Of a stretch of 64,000 bases of DNA, positions 35,401 to 47,400 are shown one piece after another. The position numbers and the translations under genes were made by a program. This stretch comes from Yponomeuta sedellus (Eukaryota > Arthropoda > Insecta > Lepidoptera > Yponomeutidae). The DNA is taken from assembly GCA_934045075.1 (NCBI GenBank), contig OW203722.1:4893264-4957263 (forward strand). The letters run 5' to 3'. Positions within the stretch are counted from its first letter, which is position 1, and every line of letters starts with the position of its first letter. The notes below the pieces were generated by a model that was given only the letters and a program-made list of their open reading frames with translations, was not told the DNA's origin and ran no database searches.

Positions 35401-38400
35401 GCGGCGCCCCCCAGGCCCCGCCCTCCGGCTCCATCGCGGACCCCGAGAAGAGAAAACTCATCCAGCAGCAGCTAGTATTGCTGCTGCACGCACACAAGTG
35501 CCAGCGGCGGGAGTCCCAGTCGAACGGCGAGACGTGGCAGTGCTCGCTGCCCCACTGCAAGACTATGAAGGGTGTTCTAAATCATATGATGTCCTGTCAA
35601 GTGAGTGGAAGTTCGATTACTTGCGCTATATTGGTGTGTCCCTAAGCTCTACCTAATATTGATTTTTCTTCCGCAGGCGGGCAAAAACTGCGCGGTACCT
35701 CACTGTTCCTCATCAAGACAAATTATCAACCATTGGAAACATTGCAATAAAGTTGACTGTCCTGTGTGCTTACCTCTCAAACAAGCGGACAGGACTAAAT
35801 CTAATAATATTAATGGTGAGTACCTACTTTGTCCATTTATATTATTCAGTCAAAATAAATAAATCGAAGAAGTTTTTTATTCAATGAAGATATGCACAAT
35901 GACTTCATATCTCGCGAAAATTAATAGGGACTGACCATTACGACATTATGATTGGCGCATCCTCCTAACATGTGTTAATGTTAAGCCCATATATATGGTG
36001 ACACAAGTCGAGTTCCATCTGCGTCAAACTCGAATTAACTCGGCGGTGTGCACCGAATCGAGTACTTCAGTTTGCCGTCATTTCGACCTGAGTGCTTAGT
36101 GCGAGTTTTTTAACTACTCGATCGCGTTAACGTAAACTCATATTTCTATGGCATCGAGGAAGCGCCACCTAGCGACAAGTATGGAAATTAAAATTGCTGA
36201 GTGCAAGTTGTAATGGTTCACGTTGAGAAGTGAACACGTTTACCAGCCAAAACACGAATAAATGCGAGTGCGAGTTGTACTGTGACAGCGTTTTTCCTGT
36301 TCGAACGGTTAACTTACTCATACTCACTACTCAATGCTCGATTAACGCGGTACTCTGAGTTACTGGAATTAAGATTACGCACAAAAAAAAGGACTACAAT
36401 TCAGCATTAAAGGTCTGCAGGAGAACTGTAGAAAACTGATAGAGATGCTATAGCAACTTTCCGGTTTCAATCGCTCGCTTTCAGTATCATTCGTGTATCT
36501 AGGGTTACATGAAAGGCTAGTGCATGCAAAGTGTTGGTCTCACACCGAATACCACAGCATATGATAATATGCGGTAACCCAACATTCATTGGGGTGGACA
36601 CTAGACACGCGGGTGTAGGCACGGTCCACCCGAATACACTCAATCTGCGCTAGCAGTCGGAATCCGCTATTTGACTTTCTTTTCAAGTTAGTCTTAAACG
36701 GTAAATAACTCTTCCATTAGACCAAAAAATATTTTAGTATAATTTTTGAGGACCTAAAAGCAACATAAAAATATATTTTAAAACTTTATTTTCCTAAACA
36801 GCCAAAAACGCTGTCAGCCATTTTTGTCTATGGTTTGAAGTCCAAAAAATTGTAAACAAACTTTGACATTCAATTTTCTGTAAGTGATCTCTGAGCATAG
36901 TGAAATAACAACAACGCAACCATGATTTCATCGAATTTACATCCAAAATATACCAATTATCATTATTGCATTGTTCGGGAATGAAAAAACACGTCAATAA
37001 AGACCCCCGGGAAGTTGTGGATTCGTGTACCCAGTGAAATTAACATTCGAAAAACTTGGCTCAAACTTGCCAAAAGAGACCCTGACCCTTAATCAATTGA
37101 AACTCGGGTGTATTTATGTGAAGATCACTTTAATATAAGTCCTTTAATAATGAATGTCTACTGGCTTTGGCTGAAAGATGTTTGTTTACATACTTTAGAT
37201 GCTTTCAAGATGGCGGATAGCATTTTCGCCGTTACGAATGAAACGAGGAAAAATTTTTTTACTTTACAAATTTTGCAGCCATCCTGCATACTTACTTAGC
37301 AAAATCAATATATTTCGGTTCAAATACTATAGGAAATATTCATTTATCGCGTCAAATTTGGTACGTGTCAAATAGCGGATTGTAATTCGCCCTTCTCCAC
37401 AACAGCGGCCGCGGCAGCGTCCGCGACGCACAGCGCGACGGGCGTGGGGACGGCGCCAGTGGGCATGGGCGCGCCGGGCGCCATGGGCCAAGTCAACCAG
37501 GTTAACGTGGCGCAGCCCGCCATCGCGCCGCCGGTCTCCAACGCCGTCCCGGACATGAAGAAGGCGTACGAGGCCTTGGGGATAACCTGCCCCACCTCCG
37601 TGTCCAACATGATCCCCGGTGCAGGTGAGTCTAATCTAGGCTTTCCCGCCGTAAGAGAGATCTGAGATACAATGTAAGATAAGATAAGAATATTCTTTAT
37701 TGTACACTGGAGAAACAACAAATACAAAACAATTGCAAATATACATAGTAAAATTGGTGGCCTTATTGCTAAAAGCAATTTCTTCCAGACAACCTTACGA
37801 TGGAAAGTTGTTGAAGGAAATTAGAAAGACGGGTAGCCAGTGCAAATTTGAATATTGATACATACTTATACTTAATAATAATACACTTACATACCATTAC
37901 TTATATAAACTCATTATATATATATAAAGCTGCAATCCGGTATACTCACTGATCTAACATCCATACGTTTTCTCGGAAATGGCACGATTTGGATGAAAAT
38001 GATGTATGAGAAAGTTGTAGGGAATGTACGATATACAGCCATCCTATGGAGCCGATTTTTGAATTTCGAACGCGTTCCACTACGCGAGGGTGCTAACTCT
38101 GTCGTTTACCGACCGATTTGGATGAAATTTTGATAGAATGGTGTTATAGTGATCCGATTGAAAAAAAAATTTTTGGTTGTTCGAAATTCAAAATGGCGGC
38201 GCAGATATAGCCGACCCAAAAATCGACCTTTGCGCAAAAAAGTCGGCAGCCAACTGGGCATATGCTGGAGATATGCCGTAAGCGGCATCGCGTTTCCAAA
38301 GGACCAAGGTAAATGAGAAAAATCCGACATCTTGGAATTTCAAGATGGCGGACGAGATAAGATAAGATAAGATAAGAATATTCTTTATTGTACACTGGAA

Positions 38401-41400
38401 AAACAACAAATACAAAACAATTGCAAATATACATAGTACAATTGGCGGCGAGATATGGATGATTGAAAATGACAAATTTTTGTATGGAGATTTAGTACTA
38501 AAATTGACTTTTCAACAGAGAAATGGGACAAATTCGCGAGGCCGGAGGCCGAGCTCCGCGAAGCGGGCATAAAAAGTTCTGCCGCGGCGAGGCCGAAGGC
38601 CGAGCTCCGTTTAGGCCGAGGCCGAAGGCCGAGACCATTTAGGTTACGGCGCACAAGTACCAGCGCAAAAGCAAAATGGGACAAACTTGCGAGGCCGGAG
38701 GCCGAGCTCCGCGAAGCGGGCACGAGGAACCTCGCCGCGGCGAGGCCGAAGGCCGAGCTCCGTCCAGGCCGAGGCCGAAGGCCGAGACCGTTCAATTTAC
38801 GGTGCATAAGTACCAGCGCAAGAGCAAAGAGGGACAAACCGCGGAGCGGGCACGAGGAACCCCGCTGCGGCGAGGCCGAAGGCCGAGCTCCGTCCAGGCC
38901 GAGGCCGAAGGCCGAGACCACACATGTTCCCATGCAACAATTCACTACAATAAGTGTCTAGCGAGGCCCTAGGCCGAGCGCCGCGGAGAGCGCAGCTCGG
39001 AGTGGCTGGGGGTTGGCGCGCGTAAGCGCGCAGGGGGCTCGCCCCCTAGTAATTTATTATAAACATACATATATATCTTATAATAAATATAATATCTTAT
39101 ATATGTATAGAAGTGCAAAGAAACATTTGAACTAAGTTCAACCTGCCTGTCTCGAACTCTCTCCCAGAGCGAAGAAGCCCTGAACACCTCTGTGATTTTA
39201 GTCTGTCTTTTTGAAAACACTCCTCGAGGTTTTGGAGGAAAGCTTGAAAGAGATGCCGCTTTCGCGGTTCATCGATGGTGTTGCCACTAACTGTCTGTTC
39301 GACGGCCGGCAGTGTTCCCGCGCGGGCCGCTGACGCGGATGCCGGCGCCGGCGCGGCCGCCCGGCCTCACGGACGCGGGCCAGCTGCAGCACCAGGTCAT
39401 GCCGACGCTGTTCCAGCAGCAGGGCCAGCCGGACCTGCAGCAGCAGCATTCGCAGCTGGTGAGTAGAAAGCCGACATTCGCATTACACTCTACGTTGTGT
39501 AATGCGAATGTGTAACGCAAGGCCATAGAGATACGGTCGTCGCTCTATGGCCTTGTCAGGAAAACACAAAGAAAACATAATAATGTACTTGAGACGAATC
39601 TTTAATATGTATTATGTTGTTTATGTATACAAATAATATACGTATTAAATAAGTTAGCTGTATACAGAGATAGAGCGCTTCGCCAGCAAACTGCTTTGCA
39701 GTTTGGCGTAATTGTGTAATTGAATAAGGTTTTTTGTTTTTGTAAAATAAATAAAAAAAAGTCCATTGCTTGCTGCCATACGCCGCAGTAAAACTGGCGA
39801 CCAAACCACCGATGTGCGAGCTCTAGCCTCGATGTACCAGGTGATTCCTTGCTGCATCGTCCGATCTTAGGGACGTGGCTCGGAAGAAACAGCACACCAT
39901 ACCAGTCTTGTTCCATCAGCAGCAGCTGGTGTGTAGGTTTTTAGCCTTTGTGCCTTGTAACTAGATGTGAACAAACCGATTCGTCGATCTTGAGACCTGA
40001 TACGCATTTCGCAAGACCAACGAGTCTGAGGGTGAACTTTTCTCGAGAGTTAATAAAATTAGTAATTAGTAACTTACCGCGGACTGCCCTAATTTTATCC
40101 AACGTCATATGTAAAAAATGGTTGTTAAAGTGCGTATAATGATGTATTTTGCCACAGACTATTTTTGGCAATCCCAAACAGTCTAAGAAATGCAATGATA
40201 TATCAATTTAATAAATTTTTGTGTTGCAACCAGCTGATATCGACTCGTTTTGCCAGCAATTATGCTTCCTGGATACACTGACAACATGATGTCAGCCATT
40301 TAATATGTTTTTTATAATATCAGGCCCAGAGATACTCACGTCGTCAACAATCAAAAACATCGATACATCGCTTGACTCCCTAACTAGAACAGATACCACA
40401 CACAAACTACCATACATACACGTAGATATTCTCTCTTACTCTCTCTCTGATACACACACTAACAGATACAAACACCTTTGCCGCAATATGGCAAAACAAA
40501 AGCATCACACATAAAAAATTATAGCACTTAGCAAATATACCTACAGTTATTCTCTTTCTCTCTCTCTCTCTTTCCCTAACTCACTCACTTACTCACTCAC
40601 TCACTAATACATACACACAGGCGCGCGCGAACAACCCATTGCGTTTGCGCGTTTACAAGACTAACTTCTAAAGAGTTTATGGTGCTCCATAAAACTAATA
40701 AAAGAAACAATTACAAGAAGCATGTTATGATATGGCGATTTCTTTGCAGATGGGCGCGGGCACACTACAACTGCCCGGTGGCGCGGTGACGGCCAACCCC
40801 GTGTCCGGCACGAAAGAATGGCACCAGTCTATAACCGCTGATCTCAGAAACCACCTCGTTCATAAACTGTAAGTACACTATGCAAATGAAACATGTTAGT
40901 AAGTTTTCTACCTTTTTTGAATTCAATCTTGTTTTAAATTTATTTCTCGTAAAGATTGACAACTAAACCATCATTCAATATTAGTTTTGTAGCCTTTTTG
41001 AATTCGATCTTGTTTTAAATTTATTTCTCGAAAAGATTGATAACTAAACCATCATTCAATATTAGTTTTGTAGCCTTTTTGAATTCGATCTTGGTTTAAA
41101 TTTATTTCTCGAAAAGATTGACAGCTAAACCGTTGTTCAATATCCTCGTCAGGGTGCAAGCAATATTTCCTACGCCGGACCCCACTGCAATGCTAGACAA
41201 GAGAATGTACAACCTCGTGGCGTACGCGAGAAAAGTCGAGGGCGACATGTACGAAATGGCGAGCACTCGCTCCGAGTACTACCACCTGCTGGCGGAAAAG
41301 ATATACAAGATACAAAAGGAGCTGGAGGAGAAGCGGCAGAAGAGGAAAGAGCAGCAGATGCAGCAGGCGCAGCAGCAGGCCCAGCAGGGCGCCGCCGGCG

Positions 41401-44400
41401 TGCTGGCGGGCGGGCTGGCGGGCGGGCTGGCGGGCGGGCTGGCGGGCGGGCTGGCCGCGCGCGCGCCCGCCGCCGCGCTGCCGCGCCCCGCGCCGCCCGC
41501 GCCGCCCGGCCTGCGCATCCCCTCGCCCGGCGGCATGGCGCTCGGCGGCCGCGTGGCCTTCCAGTCCAACCTCGCGGGCCCGCCCGGGCCCTCGCCCAAC
41601 CAGATGCCGCTCACGCCCGGCGCCGGCGCCAACCCCGGCATGTCGCCCTTCGGCCAGCCCATGACCTCGCCGCTGCCCGCGCCGCCCTCGCAGTTCCCCG
41701 CCATGTCCGCCAACGGACCGAACGCGCTCGGCGCCTCGCCCGGCCACCAGGGCGACGCCAAGGTGCGGCTGTCCGGCGGGCAGGTCGCCAGCCCCTTCGT
41801 GAACCACTCGGCGGGCTTCTCGCGCGTGGACGGGCCGGGCGCGCACGCCGGTGCGCCGTCGCCCTCGCCGTCGCTGGGCGGGGGCGCGGGCGCGGGCTCG
41901 GCGGGCGCGCCGCCGCCCGGCACGCCGGCCACGCCGCTGGCGCAGCCCAGCCCGGCGCCCGAGCCGCGGCCGGCGTCGCGGCCCGCGTCGTCGGTGTCGG
42001 CGCAGATGGCGGCGCTGAACGCGGCGGCGGCCGGCGACGACAGCCCGCCGCGCTCCGACAAGGACGTGCGCGTCAAGCGCGAGCCCGACGACGCGCTCGT
42101 CAAGGACGAGCCCGACGACGGCGACTGCGGCGGCAAGGGCATGCGCGACGAGTCCGTCAAGAAGGAGCCCATGGAGCAGCCCGACTTCAGCACCGACACC
42201 GCCATCGTCAAGAAGGAGATCAAGCAGGAGATCAAGGAGGAGCCGACCGAGGCCGGCGGCAGCGCCGACGGCGGCGGCGACGGCCCCAAGCGGACCGTCG
42301 CCTTCCAGCCGGAGGAGCTGCGGCAGGCCTTGATGCCCACCCTGGAGAAGCTGTTCCGGCAGGACCCCGAATCCGTGCCGTTTAGACAGCCCGTGGACGC
42401 GACGGCCTTGGGCATTCCCGATTATTTTGACATAGTGCGGACCCCGATAGATCTCTCCACGATCAAAATGAAGCTGGACCGAGGGGAGTACAGGGATCCC
42501 TGGGAATACGTCGACGACGTGTGGCTCATGTTTGACAACGCATGGCTGTACAATCGCAAGAATTCCAGGGTCTACCGATACTGTACTAAGGTGAGAAACA
42601 TCTCTTTTTATGCCTTTTCAAGTTCATAATTTTTGCCAATGTCGGGCCATAACTTTATTTTATCATTTCCTTTGAATTCTTGAATTGCGTTCTAACAGTC
42701 TCTCCTCTCTACAGCTGTCAGAAGTATTCGAGCAAGAGATCGATCCGGTGATGCAAAGCCTCGGCTACTGCTGCGGACGCAAATACACATTCAACCCGCA
42801 AGTGCTGTGCTGTTATGGCAAACAGCTTTGCACCATCCCGAGAGACGCCAAGTACTTCAGTTACCAGAATAGGTACGTTCCGAGCAGGGCTTAGCACTTT
42901 CGCCGCTGATAAGCCTCTTGAGCATACCTCCACCTACTAGTGTCTTTGGGAGCTTTCATCAGCAGCGGAAGTGTTATTAAAAGTTTGATGATTCTGGGTT
43001 CTTGCATTGTTATCTAGTTTTTTTCTATTACTCATTTACTGAAGGGCACGACCACTGTATCGAGCGTGACAACGCGTTAATACGTCGCGCCATCTTGCTC
43101 ACATCGCTACATAAAGCGAGATGGCGCTATCTTATCACCCTCAATCGGGCTAGATCCAGCGGCTGAATATATTGACTGTACATAAGGAGATTCAGGGTGT
43201 GACGTAAAGAAATAACCGAAAAAAGTTTCTTCAGTATTGTTAGTAATTTTATTAAGACCACTTCGTAAAGCTGACATGCATAATTGTTTTTTTTTATATT
43301 GCAGAGATCCAATAATTACGTTCGTACTTGCCCTAAAATGTTCTTAACTTTATTTTCTGGTCTGATCTGGTAAAACAAAATAATCTTGTCAGAAATAATG
43401 ATAAAATTTTCGAGCGAGAGAGAAACTAAAGAAAACCTTAACTGGGTGGGCCCATTCATTAAATTGATCAATGATGTCAATGCAATAAATGAATATGAAT
43501 CAATAACTTGCCGGTGAAAATATCGTCGTTCACTGCTAATATCCAGAGGCCCCAAGTTTAGTCTGTCGTGTGTCTGACTTTAACAAATCCTTAGAAGTCG
43601 TTAAATATCATCTAATCGCTAATTTGTAGTGGCCTAGATGTATCAAGGACAGATACCAATACGCAGTTTGTGACATAATGACTAAGTTTGGTCAAGCCAA
43701 TTAGCCTCTTATCTCAAGGTTTTTACTCGATTCTGTGGAAACAATCGCCCAATTGACTCGTATTTTTATCTGCCTGAAAATCGGTGTTGGTCAGTGACAG
43801 GCTACAGTAGTTTTAATTAGGGCTGATTTTTCAATTCCTATAATATAAAACTTATTCGTCAAATATCGTATTAAACAAATATTTCATAAATGTGTGGTAA
43901 TTGCCTTTCATTGGTTATTTCGCGGTGACATTTTTATATTGTTGTGTAAAACTTTATTAGACGGATACTTTTATCCGAAGATGGAAAAATCAACCCTTAG
44001 CCTGTCAACAAAATTATATTTCCGACAGCCACTGCACTGAAATATCTCAAGTCAGTGTAATATACATAAGCAATTTACCTGTAGAAACAAACAGCATTTT
44101 GGATTAAAACTCCTGATAACTAATGTGGCACTAATTACCTAAAATCAATATTGGCCGTGGAATCAAGGTTTTAAATTTAGGTTAGTTGCACTCCCTCAAG
44201 AAACTATACTACAGGGTATGGATTCTTAAAGGTGTGCACATAACCATAGTAAAGTTTGTACTGTTAACTTGATTGGAGAACCATGTAGTGCAAGTCTCAC
44301 TTCAACAGTCTATATATCTTCTAGTATTGTATAGGTTTCCAATTACTGGTTCATTTTTATGTCAATGTTGTATTCAAAACATGTGTCCTACTCGTTGCTA

Positions 44401-47400
44401 GGGTCTCTTGGCTATACTTATAGGTATTTTCTCACGACGATATAGGTCGCGTTGCTTGATCGCTAAAATGCACGTAACTTTACCGTAAACATGATAGTGC
44501 GCGCTCCAATTTCACTGTTTTATCTTTTACGTGGTAGCATTTTAGTGCAGATTCATCGATTTCAATGAAATTTGACACACTGATATCATGTCCTGCAGTA
44601 ATACATTAGATACTACTTTAAAAATTATTAGATTTTGCCTGCGACTTCATACATAATAATTATGATTTCTTTATTCTAAATCTCTGTTCACCTGTCTAAG
44701 AGTGAAATAGAATAAAACCTCAAGGAATATTTCCTCTTAATTATAACCTATTAAGTGGTCCATTGGTTCAGAGTGTTTTGTGTATTAGTCAGTAAGTCTC
44801 TTTACTGTTTTATAAATATAGATCACACACAGCAGATTAAGATTAAAACTAAATTTAATCCATTGCTTAAAAGGATTAGTGATTGCCTCACAGGCGATAT
44901 GATGCTATCAGTTCAATCTTCGTAGCGTTTGTAGCCTTGATAAGACATTAGAAAATCGTAATAACAAAAAAATGTGCTTCTATCACTTACTTCCCCAGTA
45001 GTAGAGATGATTTCCTGATACAATTTACTAATGAACTATTAAATGGAGGATCATTCACATTATAATCACCGTGTTTTGGAATATTGATTGACATGAAGAT
45101 GGGTTTTACTATCGGTTTTCTCTGGTAGTTAATAAGTGTCCTACTGTGTCATTCATTACATTACCCACATTTTTATGTCCCATGTTTCTCTTTTTGTTTT
45201 GTGTTATCTCACTGTGTAAACACTTATCTGTTCTTTGTATTTAACGGTTAGCAAAAAAAGTTACTTCTTGTAATTTTTTTTGCCAGCTGTACTTATGGTC
45301 CGGTATCTGACTTCATTCACCTTCATCTTTAGTGCTATAGATAGCACCTTTAGCTCAATATGGAAGTTGATTTTCATGTACATGTGTATCTCTAAACATA
45401 AATAATTCTGAGTAATTTTAATACTTTGCTCTAGGTTTTGCAATGTTTACAATCAGATACCAGCCCCGAATTTTTCTGACCCTCCCCCGAAGTTAGAAGG
45501 TGAACTCAGTAGAGAGATTAAAATCTCATACTGAAGTTAACTTTTATTATATGCAGCATGTAAACAGAAGTTTATTTCATAAAAATCTAACCTCGTCAAA
45601 AATGTTTTATCAAAGAATGTACTGTTTACATACTGTATTGTGTACCCTCAGACTGCTGTTACCAAAACATAACTTGCTATTTTGTAAAATTGGAAAATTC
45701 AAAGATGTCACAGATTAAAAAAAAAAACATTGTACCTATCAGGTTTTGGTAGCGTCAGAGCCTTTTCCAATAGCTAAATTCACACTGGTGTCCTTCTGAC
45801 GTGATTGATCTTAATAAAGATTAAGAAACGACGTCACGATGACTGTCAATCGTTGCCGGAGGGGCGCCTGTGCGAACACAGCTGTTGTCTCTGTACTAAT
45901 CCATTTTATTTTGTCTTCGCTTTACTAATTTTTGTTTCGCCCGCCACGCACGTCCTTGCACACGTTCCCGTCACGCTTCACACACGCCGGCCGTCACACA
46001 CGACTCATGTTGCGAATAACAGTCTAAAAGCGTTTGGGGTTGCGTCCGATAGATACACCTTCTGCCAGAAATGCTTCAATGACATCCAAGGCGACACCGT
46101 CACGCTCGGGGACGACGCCATGCCGCAGACGTGAGTATACTCTTTTTCAATTGTTTTACAATCTGCCCTAGAGCAAATCTTACCCACACTTAATCTATGA
46201 AGGCCTCAGATACTATAGGAGGCCTTGAGACATAATAATTATTGCTGTAGGTCATTTCTAAAGACAAGGCTTTGCAAAAGTAAACATGCGAATTCCAGTT
46301 AGAGGCCGCCATACTTATTTTGTAGATACCGCCTCATCCAGTGTGTATCTCCATGTTTGTGAAGAGTTGTATCATAGTACAGGGGTATCCTAGTGTACAG
46401 GGGTAGTATGGAACCAGAACAAGAGTGGTGTGGATTTTATTATTGTTACATATTCTAATGTTTCACTTACAAATCCGCGTGATATGTATAAAATCACCGA
46501 CCCAATAGTAAATTTCAAAGGCCGATTTTCGAATATCCAAACTATATACAACAGCTTACTGCACATTGGGCAACTAACCGAGCATTCATCTCTTTCAGTG
46601 CGATCAAAAAAGACCAATTCAAAGAGATGAAGAACGACCACTTAGAACAGGAACCGTTTGTCGTGTGCTTGGACTGCGGAAGGAAGCAGCACCAAATCTG
46701 TGTCCTGCACCACGACTCCATATGGCCCCAAGGCTTCTGCTGTGATAACTGTCTCAAGAAGAAGGGCGCCAAACGGAAAGATAACAAGTTCTGCGCCAAA
46801 AGACTCCCCACCTCAAAACTCGGCATTTATATAGAGACACGAGTGAATAACTTCCTTAAGAAGAAAGAGGCGGGCGCTGGCGAGGTGCACATCAGGGTGG
46901 TGGCGTCTTCGGATAAGGTAGAGTAGCTCCTCTAGTAAATATATGAATGAAATATTGTATTACCATAACTTCATCCGATGAACTAAACTTGGTTTGCTTG
47001 AACTAGTCCAAGCTATAAATTGCAAGACAATATCCATCCAACTTTCGTAATTTAAAGTGTAATGTTAATTATAAATAGTAAATCCGTATTTGTACATCAG
47101 CATGTAGTGCTTTCAAGCAAAAAAATTCCACTTTCAATACACCAAGCTACAAAATGTCACTAACTGCCATCCAAAATAAACGATCAGCGCAACAAAACAT
47201 TTAGGAACCTTTGCATACGTACATTCTATCTGCGCCGTCAGTTATACTTCGTTCACGCGGGTGCAGCGCGTATTATTTGCATCTATAGTTCGTCCTGTTT
47301 AGTCCTTACTTCCATACGCTGGTAGTTCCTGCAGTACCGCTAACTGACCGCCGTTTTCAGATCGTAGAAGTAAAGCCAGGCATGCGCGGCCGGTTTGTGG

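Noticed and set aside
38385..38945. 186-codon minus-strand protein in the G+C-rich units
   Set aside because: Low-complexity repeat translation with three near-identical segments; no evidence of coding beyond length.
39843..39925. Additional nej exon ending in CAGCAGCAGCTG|GTGTGT
   Set aside because: The best acceptor gives a 58-nt exon that would break the frame between exons 9 and 10.
41279..42415. 378-codon open frame on the minus strand opposite nej exon 11
   Set aside because: Antisense by-product of extreme G+C and codon bias; the plus strand carries the KIX and bromodomain frame.
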